Shown here: one piece after another, positions 1 through 12,238 of the stretch | Layout: each line of letters begins with the position of its first letter | Numbering within the stretch: position 1 is the stretch's first letter | NCBI GenBank assembly: GCA_028023455.1 | Contig: JAQFVV010012574.1 | Location: 1,638,959 to 1,702,958, forward strand | Reading direction: 5' to 3' | Source of the DNA: Epiperipatus broadwayi | Lineage: Eukaryota > Onychophora > Udeonychophora > Euonychophora > Peripatidae | DNA length: 64,000 bases | The notes under the pieces: generated by a model | Told to the model about the DNA's origin: nothing | Seen by the model: the letters and a program-made list of their open reading frames with translations, nothing else | Database searches by the model: none | Program-made: the position numbers and the translations under genes

Positions 1-2523
1 TTGGAAATGAGCATGAGGACTGGTGTGATGAAATAGAAAAAGTGGCAAATAGGGTTTTAGGTGAGAATATTCAGAAGAATAAAAGTAATAGAAAAATGAG
101 AGTTAGTAAAAGTGTAAAAGAGAGGGGAAATGCTATTAAGAACAAAGAAAGTGAAAAAGATATTAATGCTAAATGGGAAAAATACTTAGAAAAGAAGAAG
201 TTAGCTAAAATAGATAATTCTAGAGAGAGAATGAAACTAAATAGTAAATTATTGGATGATATTAATAAAAGTGGAAGAGATGGGAGTAAAAAATTTTGGA
301 ATTACATTAAAAGGAGAAATTTAGGGGAGAGAGAGATAGTATTACTGGATGAGGAGGGAATAGAGGGTAGCTCTAGAGAAGAATTAGAGAGAATATTGAA
401 TAGTTATGTAATGGATATAGAAAAGATGTTAGATGTGAAGGACAGAGGGATAGAAAATATGAAAGCATATAGTAATGGGAATATTACGTTTACAGAAAAT
501 GAACTGAATGAGGCAGGGAAGAAACTGAGAAGTGGTAAGGCAAGAGGATTAGATGGATGGGCAGCAGAGATGGTAATGAATTTGGGGCATAGGGCAAAAG
601 TAAAGTTACTATTACAATTATATACAGATGCTATAAAAATAAATACTGATTTATATCATGTTTTAATAAGATGGCACAGAAGAGAGTTTTTCCGGGTAGT
701 TGGAGTAATACAAGAGTAAGATTATTATTTAAAGGAAAAGGTAAGGATCATAGAAAGTTAAATAATTATAGACCAATAGCAGTAATATCAGTTTTATATA
801 AAGTTTTTTCATATATGGTGGCTGGAAGAGTTGCAAAATGGATGGAAGAAAATAATGTAGTGGGGGAAATGCAAGGAAGTTTTAGGTCAGATAGGCGTAT
901 AGGAGATAGTTTATTTGTAGTTACACAACTTATAGATATGAGTGCAAATTCAGGTAGACAGTTATATATGAGTTTTATAGATATAGAGAAGGCAAGTGAT
1001 AGAGTGAATAGAAATAGATTATGGATAAGTTTAGAAAATCTGGGAATGGATGAAGCTTTAGTGGGTGTTATTAAGAAATTATGTGAAAATAATTACTATA
1101 CATATCAATTAGGGGATATAGAATCTGTTAAAGTTAAAAATGGGGTGGGACTGAGGCAAGGATGCCCTATGTCACTTATTTTGTTTGTGTTGTACTTGAG
1201 TGAAATGGAGAGAGCAATAGAAAGTCTAGGAAGAGGGATAGAGATACCTTTAACAGGTGGCAAGAGAGTATATACATTGTCGGGTCTTTTTTTTTTTTTG
1301 TGGATGATGTCTTTTTGTGTGCAGAAAGAAGAGAAGATATGGAAGTTATGCTGATGACATGCGCAAGGGTGGGTAAAGATATGGGGATTAAATTTAGTGA
1401 AGAAAAATCAAATATAATGATGGTGAATACTGGGGAAAGAGAAGACAAAGATTTCTTATTGGGGGATATAAAGTTAAGTGTGGTGAACAGATATAGTTAT
1501 TTGGGAATTATCTTGAGTAATAAGAAAAATTGCTTGGATGAATGGGGAAAAAAATTGATAAATGAAGCAAAAAAAAGAAAGGGATTGATAAAGAAATTAA
1601 CAGTGTTTTCATATAATAAATATGATGTAGCTAGAATTGTATGGAAGGGAGTGGCAGTAGCAGGGTTAACATACGGCAATGATGCATTATGTGTTAGTAA
1701 AGGGATATTAGATTGCTTAAAAAAAGTACAAAGGGAAGTAGGAAGACATGCATTAGATGCTGAGGTGTGGACAGCAAAAGAGGCAATTCAAGGAGAAATG
1801 GGATGGTCAAGTTTTTATATGAAGGATGCAAAAAGCAAATTGAAAATGTTTGGTAGATTGCAGTTTATGGATAATAAAAGAATAGCCAAAATAGTATTTA
1901 ATTGGGTTACAAGTAAAGGGCAGGCAACAAGATGGGTAAGAAAGGTAATGCGGTATGCAGAAGATTTGGATAAAGAAGTTATGTCAGTATACTTGTACAA
2001 AAGATGGGATGATTGTGTTAGGAGGGTTGTTGAGTGTTATAGTGGGAAGGAGTGGGATAGAAGAATAGATGCACTAATAAAGAATAGGGAGTTGGAGAGA
2101 TAGAGAACTAGCATGGAGAGCAAAATGAGTTTAAATATATATAGAAGTAAACAAAACATTGGGTGTGAGTTAATTTATGATAATAGTAAGGAAAGTAGTT
2201 TATTGTTTAAGGCTCGAACGGGATCTTTAGCAACAAGGGAATATACACAAAAAAATATGGGTGATTTAGTCTGCAAGTTGTGTAAGGAAGGCATAGAAAA
2301 TATTAGGCATTTGTTAGTTCAATGTAAATGTTTGGAAGCAGAAAGGGTACAAATAATGAAGTTATGGAAGGTTAAATATGAACAAAGTGATTATACAGAA
2401 AGTGAGTTATTGGTTTTTATGCTAGGTTTGGGAAAAAATAAGGGGGATTTAGATATGAAGGTCATGGAGTTGACAAAGATTATGTTGTGGAAATGGAATG
2501 GAGCAGATTATGGAAAAACTTAG
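1..2523 (+). pseudogene. Non-LTR retrotransposon ORF2 (reverse transcriptase plus C-terminal zinc knuckle), 5'-truncated by window edge
   Basis: The reading frame is already open at the first bases, so the 5' part (presumably APE endonuclease) lies outside the window. A first segment runs to about 719. A second, in another frame (671-1354), carries reverse transcriptase motifs: KGKGKDHRKLNNYRPIAVIS, a degenerate FIDIEKASDRV (normally FxDxxKAFD) and GVGLRQGCPMSLILF. A third (1300-2103) opens with FVDDVFLCA, the F/YxDD catalytic motif. After an in-frame TAG at 2101 the same frame continues (2113-2523) to a zinc knuckle, CKLCKEGIENIRHLLVQC. The first shift lies near 680-719 in a short T run, and the second at a 13-T tract (1287-1299) just before the catalytic motif. 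Motif order fits an APE-type LINE; the clade is not determined. The 3'UTR probably runs to about 2690, where an RTE fragment begins. Dead as it stands, unless the T-run shifts are sequence errors. Confidence 0.88.
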
Positions 2524-2692
2524 GGTGGACAATGGAAAAGGAAGGTAAAGTGGCTAAGAGGTTTCTCTGGGTATAGCTGCTGAGAGATTCCTGACTCCAT
2601 TTAAGGAGAAGTCACAGTACATCACATCACAATGTCTCTAGATTACCCATATAAAGTGTTTGTCAAATCCTTTGCATATAGCTTAAAGGAAA

Positions 2693-3165
2693 TAGGCCTA
2701 TGGGTTTGAAAAGGATGGTTTTTAATAAATGGTTTTTACTAGTTCTTTCTTATGGATCTGAAACTTGGACACTTAATAGAAAAACAATACATAGACTTCA
2801 GACCACTTAAAGAAGTATGAAGAGATTCATGTTAGAAGTTACAAGAAGAGATCGAAAATACAATATATGGGTAAGAGAACAAAGTAGGTGTTACAGACAT
2901 CATTGAAAGAATTAAAAGACTGACATGGTGTTGTGATGAACATATTGGTAGAAGAGATAATAATAGATAGACAATTGAAATTTTAAATCGGATTCCAAGA
3001 GATTGCAAAAGACCCAGAAAGAGAACCATGTAAGATGGATGAAATACGAAAGTGTGCGGGGGTGATGTGGAGAAGAAAAGCTAGAAATCGGAGGTGGATT
3101 GAACTTGGAGCGACCTTCATCCTGCAGTGGATTGATAATGATTGACGATAATGATGATTTACAGA
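2693..3165 (+). pseudogene. RTE-like LINE, 3' fragment of reverse transcriptase ORF
   Basis: This stretch aligns by eye almost base for base with the 3' end of the RTE copy at 28370-28850. Readable pieces include LKRMVFNK, LSYGSETWTLNRK, VTRRDRKYNIWVRE, the run ending in IPRDCKRP, and GATFILQWIDND. Stops and indels break it, and it ends in a GATGAT-like tail near 3150, as the longer copy does. It is a 5'-truncated insertion, the usual outcome of target-primed reverse transcription. It lies directly behind the preceding LINE. Confidence 0.85.
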
Positions 3166-4444
3166 AAAGATTTTAAATTATATGTAAAGATATAATCTAT
3201 ATTTGTTTGGAAAAAAAATCCACCTAATAACATTTTTTTCTTTTTTTAATGGTTTCTATTAAAACATAAGTAAAATAAAATGAACATAAATACAATTATT
3301 TAATTAAAGTGAATGAAAAAGGATAAATTTCTGGACAGTTTATAAAAATGTATAATAATTAATTAATAAATTTATATACGCATTCATGATGAAACTAAAA
3401 TGCTTTAACTCAATAGATTGTTCAGTACATATAAAAGCAAAGCAAATACAATAATTATTTTAATTCAATATAAATAATACGTATATTTAAAAAAAGCTTT
3501 TCTTAATGTACGTGTTGTATGCAATATTTATACTGAGTTACATTTTTTTGAGAAATGTTTAAATCTCTTGGAATTACATAATAATTATTTTAAAAGATGG
3601 AAAGAATACAAAACCATCATTATTGAATTTCTAATTAATAAAAAATTAACCTTTATACTAATAACGTGTATTTTTAAATTTTTCCAATAATGATCATAAA
3701 CGACAAATAAATTTAATTCATTTTCACTATTAAAATAAATTGTTTATTAAGCCTTATCTGCGTCATAAATATGGCTTTTCAAATTTGCATCATAATATTC
3801 TCATATTTAAACGTATCTAATTCCATATGAATATATTATTATTATCACAACTATATATGCATTATACTATTTATCAAATATATGAGGGTGAATTTTTTTA
3901 TTTATTCTACGACTGCTTAACTCTTTTACTGGCATCTCCCCCCTCCCCCCAAATCCGGAAATGATAATATAGTTTTCCATTTGATTTCTGATTCGCTATA
4001 GAATGGTTATTTACATCATTTGGCTTCTCTAATTATTTTAATTGATAGAATGCCTTGGCAAATGGCATATGGTCCAAGAACAATATGTGATTCCCTATTT
4101 GTTTATATGTGGCTTGCAATGGTCCTATTTTTATTTTGCCATGCACAAATAATTTGATGGAACATGCTAACATAATACATAGTTCTAAAATTCAGCTCAT
4201 ATTAACTACACCCATATTGCTTTACACCATTTTTATTATTTCTTAACTTTCACATGATGACTGCCATAATATTATTACATTACATAAATTATTTTAAGTT
4301 TCACAATCTTCCCATAAGACGATGTTATACAAGAAAAAGCAATGGAGAAATTAATCAAAAGAAATGAAATGTACTTAATTATTTGTGCCAAAAAATTTGT
4401 AAAATAATTAACAAACAAGTTATATTATATCCATTTGGATGACA
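3166..4444. other. AT-rich intergenic DNA, nothing recognised
   Basis: Homopolymer-rich AT sequence with no coding frame of interest. A short C-rich tract lies at about 3937-3951. No repeat boundaries seen. Confidence 0.5.
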
Positions 4445-4892
4445 ATAATAATATGTAAAAAAAAATGTTTTAAAATAATGCTTCTATGTAAGCAGTATTA
4501 GCCAACTAAAAAGTAGAAAAATAACCAAGTAATCTGGCTAAAAAATATTTAAAAAACCCTAAATCTTGATTAATTTTCCATTCTTGGAAAATATCACGAA
4601 ATTGTAAGAATCTAGACTTGTTATAAAACAATTGGAAATTGCAAGAATATTATCTTCAAAAAGATCTCAAATGCTTTTATGAAATGACAATATTACTGCA
4701 ATTTTTAATTATTTTACAACACGTCTACATTCTTAAGATCTCTGATATTTTCCAAGAATGGCAAATTAATTGAGATTCTGTTTTTTTTTATACTTTTTAG
4801 TTGAATTACTTTGTTATTTTACTACTTTTTAGTCGGCTAATACTATTTACATAGAAGCATTATTTAAATTTAAAAAAATTTACATATTATTT
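4445..4892. repeat. Long imperfect palindrome (fold-back element), about 450 bp
   Basis: The left arm (about 4445-4650) and right arm (about 4690-4892) are reverse complements with scattered mismatches. Matching blocks include AATAATATGTAAA at the outer edge, ATAATGCTTCTATGTAA, CAGTATTAGCC(A/G)ACTAAAAAG and CCATTCTTGGAAAATATCA. The middle loop is about 40 bp. No coding capacity and no clear target duplication. It could be a fold-back MITE or a decayed inverted dimer of another element. Confidence 0.75.
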
Positions 4893-5382
4893 TGTTAAAA
4901 CTAAAAAAAAAAATGTCAGCTGGACCAAATTTTAAAAATGTGGACATACAGACAAAAATATACACATACATGCCAAGTTAATAAAAAAGCATATAATAGT
5001 TTTAACAAATGTAATTTATTATGCTGTAACAATAAAATTAACAAATATTTTCTTATTGCTAATTTCAAAACTAAAAAAAAAAAAACTGATCTTTTTTTAA
5101 TGACCAGTGAATATTTGTCTGAAGGTTTTTAATGATGGAAATAGTCCAACATATCACACCTTATCTTTAGTAACTGATTTTTGAAATGAACATTTTGAAA
5201 CCCTTATTATCATCAATTAATTGCTATTAATTACTTTTTTAAGTCATGTATGCATTTAATCTCATGCTGATTATTTTTTTATTGCTTTTATTTAACATAA
5301 TTACTATCATAATATTCTTAGTTTGAGGACAAATATAAAATTTTTAAGAAAATAAAAAATATATTTTTAAAAAAACACACTC

Positions 5383-6230
5383 CATTGTGTACTTTTCACA
5401 ATATCTTTTTATTGTCAGTTGACATTTTCAACTAATTAGCGGTCTTCTTCAGAATTAAAAAACAGGTTTATTGCAATTATCTATTACATAAAACATAACA
5501 ATTTCATCTAATTATCATTATTTATAATATCTCAAACTCATAATATATACATTCTTAAATTATCTCAAATCACAATATATATTCTTAGGAAATTTCATCA
5601 ATCAAAAACTAAAAATATTCATCATCTACATATTTATTTGAAAAAATATATATATAGAACAACCATTCATATTTTAAACAGAAATCTAATTATATATCAA
5701 CATACACTAAAAGATAATATTATTATTACAATTAAATAATTTTATTATGAAGTTAGATTACGTTTATGTTTTCAAATTCCTATAGGTGTATAATTTCTTT
5801 TTAAAATATTTTTTTACAGGAATTTGAAAACATTGTAATTTAAATACATAATAAAATTATTTAATACCATAATCATAATAATGGTATATTTAGAAGATGT
5901 AATTACATTATCATTTATAAGAAAGTATTTATGTTTAATTTGTGCATAAAATATAAATGATGAATATTTTTAGTTTTTGACTAATGAAATTTATTAAGAA
6001 TGTATATTGCATTTGAGATATTATAAAGAATGTACATTTCATGTGTTTGATATTTTATAAATAATATAATTATATATGTGTGTATATATATATATATTAG
6101 ATCAAATAATTGTTATATGTTCTGTGTAATAGATAATTATAATACAATTGAGTCTTAGTTCCGAAGAAGACCACTAGTCAGTCAAAACTGTCAGCTGTAA
6201 ATAAAAAAGCACTGTGAAAAGTGCATAATG
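5383..6230. repeat. Long imperfect palindrome, about 850 bp, with Penelope-like outer ends
   Basis: Two arms of about 400 bp (5383-5782 and 5817-6230) are inverted copies around a loop of roughly 35 bp. Outer ends match (TGTGCACTTTTCACA-like), as do GGTCTTCTTC(A/G)GAA, ATTATCTATTACA and, next to the loop, GTTTTCAAATTCCT. Near the outer end the right arm reads GAAGAAGACC...AGTCAAAACTGTCAG, reminiscent of the GAAGAC...GTCGAAACGTTGG type of end seen in Penelope-like elements, and of the window's own element at 46420-46455. No coding capacity. Possibly a non-autonomous inverted dimer; that origin is inference. Confidence 0.75.
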
Positions 6231-9200
6231 AGAAATATGTTTTGTTTAGATTTAATAGATGCAATGTAATAAGAGGAGTAAGAGTTTTTGAAAACCAGAG
6301 ATACATGTCAAAAATTTTACAGTTATATTTGGATCATTTATGTTGGAAAATTTCAAGGCAAAATTTATTAAATCAAGACCTATTTATCACATTCTTGGCT
6401 GATATTAGAAATATTTTTCATTGATGAAATTATTTCTATTTTGAAATTACATTTCAAACATTTATTACTATAGCTTACATTGTAATGGTTTGCTCTATTT
6501 ATTTATTGTTCTGCAATTTGTTTTGAGGTAAATATACTGTAAATTACTTTCTTATGGATTACTATTGTATTGCTTTGTTTACTAAAAAGGCTTTTATTTA
6601 ATACACTATTCATTTGCTTTGGCCTCATTTATGCATTAAATTTCTTGTGATGGACTAATTTAATTTATTGCTGTTATTTAAACCTTATTGTAATAATTGA
6701 ACAACCACCACCCACCTTGAATTAACAATATCTTTTATAATTTGGGTGCAAGGGGTTTTGGGTTGTTTAGAAGAAAAAAGCAAAGTTCATACTAAATCAG
6801 TACCCCTTATTGTCATCTATTAATTTCTTATGGAATACTTTTTGTTTAGCTTTGCTTGCAAAAAAGCTGGTTAGTAAATGTAATAATTATTTTTTATTGA
6901 TTAATTTCTTTATTATTTTCTTTTCTGTATCTCCATGAAACTTAAGATAAATCATGTATTATAAAAGTATCAAAAATTTACATAAATTTTTCAATCTTTT
7001 TGAATGTTTTTAATTATAAAGATAGTATAAATACAATTAGGTAATTTTTAAATCATGACAGTTGTATGTGACTTGAATTTTGCTATATTTTTACAGTAAG
7101 TAGTTCTAATAAATTGTTTTTTGATTATTTTTCTTTAAAAGAAAAAAAATTGTATTATCACAGCAACAGATGAAAACAAAACTTAATTGATATTCTACAT
7201 ATAAAGGTATTACGTCATAACCACCTAATTTTAACTCTTTTCCGATTAAATGACTATTTTTGTATATGAATAAAATAGATATTTAAAAACGATCTTAAAA
7301 AATAACAAAACAACTTCAAACTGAATACTAATATATTTTAATTATATTTTTTATAAATTATAAAATTATTTCAAAAAATAATATCTATACTTCAAAAAAG
7401 GTTTCTAGTTAGATAAAACTATAAAAATAAAGTTATCCAATTTCTTTGATATGTTTTACATATTATCTTTTTACACAGCACCAGTATAGTATTTGGACTT
7501 CCATTATATGGAAATTTTATTTTATCAAAAACATAAATCCCACTCCACTGCTATTAATACTCTGCATTTTAATTTTAATAAAATATACAAAACTATTAAT
7601 AGAATATGCTAAATATTTAAAATATTTTGTTCACTATTTATATACATACTTGTATATGCACACATGTATACTTATACATATGTACACATGCATACACCTT
7701 TACTTGTTTTTATGCAAGATTCCTGATCAAAAACCAAACTGTCATTTTTATTAAAACACCGTATGATCTGAACGATTTGATTTGTTGTTGTTGTTTTTTA
7801 ATGTTAAATTTTTTATTTATTGTTAATATATATTTCATTAATTCAGTGGTAATCATTCATAAACAAGAATTATTTAACTGACTCCAAAAGAAAGAAAAAG
7901 AAAAAAAAGTGAGAAAGACATAAAAATAACAACATAAAATTAAATGTGAGATATACAGTGACTGTACAAATCAATTTTTGAAATACAAATTGGTCCACCT
8001 TGATATGCTGGCTATAAATTTCTGTAGTTTCTTCTGGAAAATTTCAAAATCTTGTCTAACTGTAACTCTCCATTAGATCCTTCCTCAGCCATATCCGCCA
8101 TGCAAAAATAATCAATACTGTACGTATTTAGAGTGTCTTTGAGATAACAATGGGATCTTTCCCATAAATATCATGCTCAGGTTCGCTAGAAAATACTTTT
8201 AAAAAAAATCACTTCTTTTATTTTGAAAATGTATACTTACAAATTCATATCTATACATTCAGGAAATAGAAAAACGCCTACCAATAGAACTTAAATTCCA
8301 TTGACAGTACCAAAATATTATGGAACAAGCAAATTAAAGTTAATTAATACTTTATTGTTTTTACTTGGTCATAATAGATAATTTGAAAATATTTTAACGA
8401 TCCGTGAAAGGTAATGGATTCATTGTTTATTTCATATGAGATATACACATTAAAAATTGTATATATTTATTTTAAAAAATAAAAATTTCCATTTCTTATA
8501 TTAAAAGATTTATGTATATATCGTAATAATTTAAAATAATAATACTAATGTGAAAATTTCAACCATAAGACAAACTGAATATAGTACATGTTTGTGTATC
8601 TTTAAAATATTAGTAACTTCAATAATTAAAAGAAAAAATATAACAAAATAACATTTTGTCCGTGACCTTAATTTTTAAAAGAAGTCGTTCTAGAAATTTA
8701 ATTTTTCTATTCACTTAATATAGTTGATAAACAACTTAATTTTCTACACGAAAATTGAAAATTTATGAAAATTTGAGTTTTCATTTCAGTAGTAAAATAT
8801 AAATAGACATCAATCTTTTTTTTTTTTTAAAAAAAAGGGTCAACTATTTAATTCAGTAATTTAAAGTATTATAAATATATTACATAATAAATAAATGTGC
8901 TTATGTAATTGTACAGAAATATTTTAACACAAAAATTCAATCACATAAACTATGTAATTTTATCATTTGGATTTATTTAAAGAAAATATTAAAGATGAAA
9001 ATTTTGATAGCACATTTACTTTGCAAAAGCAATTTCTATCTTCATAATTGACAAGAAGCATATGAAGTTTTCAGATGAATTCAGGATAATTAAGAGCAAT
9101 ACGTCAAGATTCACTAATTTTCTCTTTGGTTTGAGCATATAATCAAAAAAATTGAATCAATTATCAATTGTTTTTGTACATCTTGGCTGTGTGATTTGAG

Positions 9201-10528
9201 TATTGGTATTCAATGGTGAAATTATTTTTAGAATAGATCCAATGCTAATTCTATAGTGTAACTATTCTCTATAAATTTCAGATCTCATCAGGATTCTTCT
9301 TAACAAAATTTATTTTAATGTATATATAATAAAATACTGGAATTAACTCAAATAAATAGCAGGTAATTACATTATATCATGGCTACCATATCATAATCAC
9401 TTTATTCTTAGAGGTCTCTGATAAAAAAAAAATAGATGTATGCATTTATATGGTCAGTTCATAGAAAAAATCCTATTACATATATGCTGTGTTTATGAAA
9501 TCTTTACAATTAATTGATTTCTATTAATTAATTATAGAAGTTGTTAAAATTTAGATTCTGTCTCTTAACTTTACATAACTGATAATGACTTCAAATTAAT
9601 AATACAGTGTTTAAATCTGATTTGAGTTTGAACTTCACTTCTGTTACAAAGTATTTATCAGAAAACTAGGCCTTATTAAGATCTGCAATACTATTTATAA
9701 ATGGACTCCTTGTATTATTTTATTCTTAAAGATTTTATGATGAAGATAGTGACTTGTGTTTATATTAGCAACTTTCAGAAGACTTGCACACTTCCATTTC
9801 TATACATACACATATAAAATTGCTATAAAATAATTAGATAAATTTGCATAAGGGGCATGCTAATGGAATGTGAATGAATTGATAATAAATTTTAAAAAGT
9901 TGCACTGTTATTGTTTATTATATACCTTCACAGCTTCAGTACCATGAGCATATAACAATTTATATGATCATACTATGGGTAAATTTCACCCAATTTCAAT
10001 ATGTTTTGAGCAATATCAAGTAAAAAGATTTATAAACTTGACTTTTTTATCATAGTATTGTAACTGGAATATACCACTTGGATACAGTGACTGACAGAGT
10101 GGATACTATTTTTTCAATAGTATGATCACCAGAATATTTCTAACATGAAGTAAAGAGTTCCAGAACACCCAATAGCTACAAAATAAATGGTGATGTACTA
10201 GGGATATGGATTATTCTTTGAAAAAAAATTTTTTATTTGTCATTAAAAAATATAAATCAATTTTTATTTAGAAAAAAATTAATGATAATTATTAACAAAA
10301 ACTGATTTTATTATATAATGTAATATTAGTTTCTTGATCCCTTATACCTATTTCAAGACAATAAATATTTTCCAAGTTATTGAGCTAATTCTTCTTTCTA
10401 CAGTTCGATTACTATTATATATACTTGGACACATAATTCTATCAATGCTTACATTTTCTGCAGTATTATTATGGATTAAGATGCCTTGATTTCTTAATAA
10501 TTCTTAACATTATTAATTATTTATAGTG
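6231..10528. other. AT-rich intergenic DNA, no gene supported
   Basis: Only short, low-complexity open frames. For example, 7446-7881 reads as Tyr/Ile/His-rich runs from a CATATGTACA-like repeat. I see no transposon ends, splice-flanked exon or RNA gene. Confidence 0.5.
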
Positions 10529-10902
10529 TTGCCCCAAAATCGGCACAGCAAAAATGCTGACAGTTCAAAATTTCGAAAATCTAATATCCGGAAATATAAT
10601 TTGTTCTATACCTATTAAAAATAAAATTATGCTTTCCTGCTAGCGATAATTATAAAATTTGTTAAATGAAAATTAACTTTTAATATAACACTAGATTTAA
10701 AAAATATTTCTATTTGAAATCAATCTTTTAAAACAAATTTTTTATTTAGTAAAATAAATTAGAATTAAGTTTTATACAAATAGTTTCACAATAAAATTGA
10801 TATTGTCTAAATTTTGATTTGTCGACATTTTACATTTTCAGAATTTTATCTTGTCAGTATTTTGAGCTGACAGTATCTTTGCTGACAAAATTTTGGAGTA
10901 AA
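10529..10902. repeat. Possible MITE with imperfect terminal inverted repeats
   Basis: The left end has CCAAAAT...CAGCAAAAATGCTGACAG then TCAAAAT. The reverse complement of the right end has CCAAAAT...CAGCAAAGATACTGTCAG then TCAAAAT. About 40 bp of each end align with some mismatches, and CTGACA/TGTCAG motifs recur inside. The interior is AT-rich and non-coding, total about 375 bp. No clean target duplication found, so the superfamily is not assigned. Confidence 0.4.
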
Positions 10903-11353
10903 CCCAATTCTTTAATACTTTTAATACATTTATTTTATCAAAACCAAATTTACATCTTATAAACAATACTGTTCATACTGCATAAATTAAACATATATAA
11001 TATGTAAGTTGCATTGCTTAGATCAGTGTTTCCCAACCTGTGGTACGTGTACCACTGGTGGTACGCGAGTTTCTGGTTGGTGGTACAGGAAAAATAATCA
11101 ATAATGGTGGACATAAAAAAAAATTAAATCATAAAAATATCATAGAAACGTTTTTTTCCTATAATTCATAAAAATTATTTTAATTAATAATATTATACAG
11201 TAAAGTTGTTAATATGTACAGTCGATAACGATCTTTAATGTTAATGATAAAATTGAAAGTATGATTAAGAAATTAGATTTTTGGAAACAGTAATATATAT
11301 ATATAAGTATCGAAAACAATCAACTGGAAGTATTCAAAACTCTACATATTTTT

Positions 11354-11850
11354 TTGTTTGAAAATAATGTTAGTCTGTCTCAAGATATACGAGAAAATAT
11401 AATAGCACATTTAACAGGATTAAAATTATCTTTCATGGAATATTTTCCAAAACCCGAAAACACAAATGATAATTGGATTTCAAACCCCTTCTATGCAGAA
11501 AATTTAAAAAAAGCTACATTATTATCAATAAAGGATAAAGAAAATTTAATAGAATTATCATGTGACAGAACTTTACAAGTAGAATTCAAACGACACTATC
11601 TAATTAATTTTTGGTTAAACATTAAAGAATATGAACAACTTTTTGAGAAAGCTCTTAAATTATTATTACTGTTTACTAGTATGGAATTAGTAGGAAGAGA
11701 TTTTTCTTCATATATTTTTTAAAAAAATAAGTATCGAAACAGATTGAACGCAGCTATAGACTTAAGGGTATATCTCGCATCTTTTGAACCAAATTTCAAA
11801 AATTATGTTGTTCGAAACAAGCACAAAGATCTCATTAAATTTATTTTATA
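11354..11850 (+). pseudogene. hAT transposase C-terminal remnant (ZBED5-like dimerisation region)
   Basis: An open frame at 11354-11722 includes NWISNPFYAENL, LIELSCDRTLQVEF, FWLNIKEYEQLFEKALKLLLLF and ELVGRDFSSYIF. This follows the C-terminal region of the ZBED5/FAM200-type hAT transposase family, where ALKVLLPFATTYLCE is followed by GFS. A frameshift in an A run at about 11721-11727 leads to the expected continuation NKYRNRLNAAIDLRVYLASF, ending at a stop near 11850. Catalytic and BED-finger regions are absent. This segment normally mediates dimerisation, so the product could at most be an inactive or dominant-negative fragment. Confidence 0.82.
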
Positions 11851-11959
11851 AAAATATTTGATTATGATAAGAAAATATATTAATTGGTTTTTTATAATTT
11901 TGTGTTTTTATTGAAACCATTTATTAGTAAATGAAATATGACAAAATAGTAGATAAATA

Positions 11960-12238
11960 ATGAGTCAGATCAAGGCAAATCAATCTAAATTATTTAATTT
12001 GAAAGAATGTATCAGAAAAGGATCATACCCAGAAATTAGATTCTCATTAATTCTTGATCATCTATTGTGGATTACTAGATGTAAGCTAGTATTTAATCAT
12101 CAAAATTTTAATCCTATTAACTTCATGCTGAACAATATAAAGAAAACAAGAACAAGAGATAGCCTGATAATCCCTGAGGTTACTTTTACCATGACTTGGG
12201 ACATGCTGGATTTATCTTCTCCATGGACCAACCAATAG
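11960..12238 (+). pseudogene. LINE ORF2 extreme C-terminal remnant inside the hAT element
   Basis: A 92-codon frame contains ILDHLLWITRCKLVFNHQ, then NPINFMLNNIKK and VTFTMTWDML. The same order (LTYAFWYTKCRTKF, DPNAIFCDKLKAL, FLFNNTWSLL) occurs in the LINE C-terminus at 15700-16060, where it follows a zinc knuckle. So the two come from related non-LTR elements. It lies between the hAT transposase remnant and the right hAT end, so it was inserted into the transposon or captured by it. Not an independent gene. Confidence 0.55.

Noticed and set aside
1176-1448. Minus-strand frame with Ser/Leu-rich translation
   Set aside because: Antisense shadow of the LINE reverse transcriptase frames.
7446-7881. 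Overlapping 102- and 84-codon plus-strand frames
   Set aside because: They derive from a degenerate ACATATGTAC-like low-complexity stretch, with no domain.
11960-12238. Independent small gene
   Set aside because: It shares motif order with the LINE C-terminus at 15700-16060 and lies inside a hAT element.
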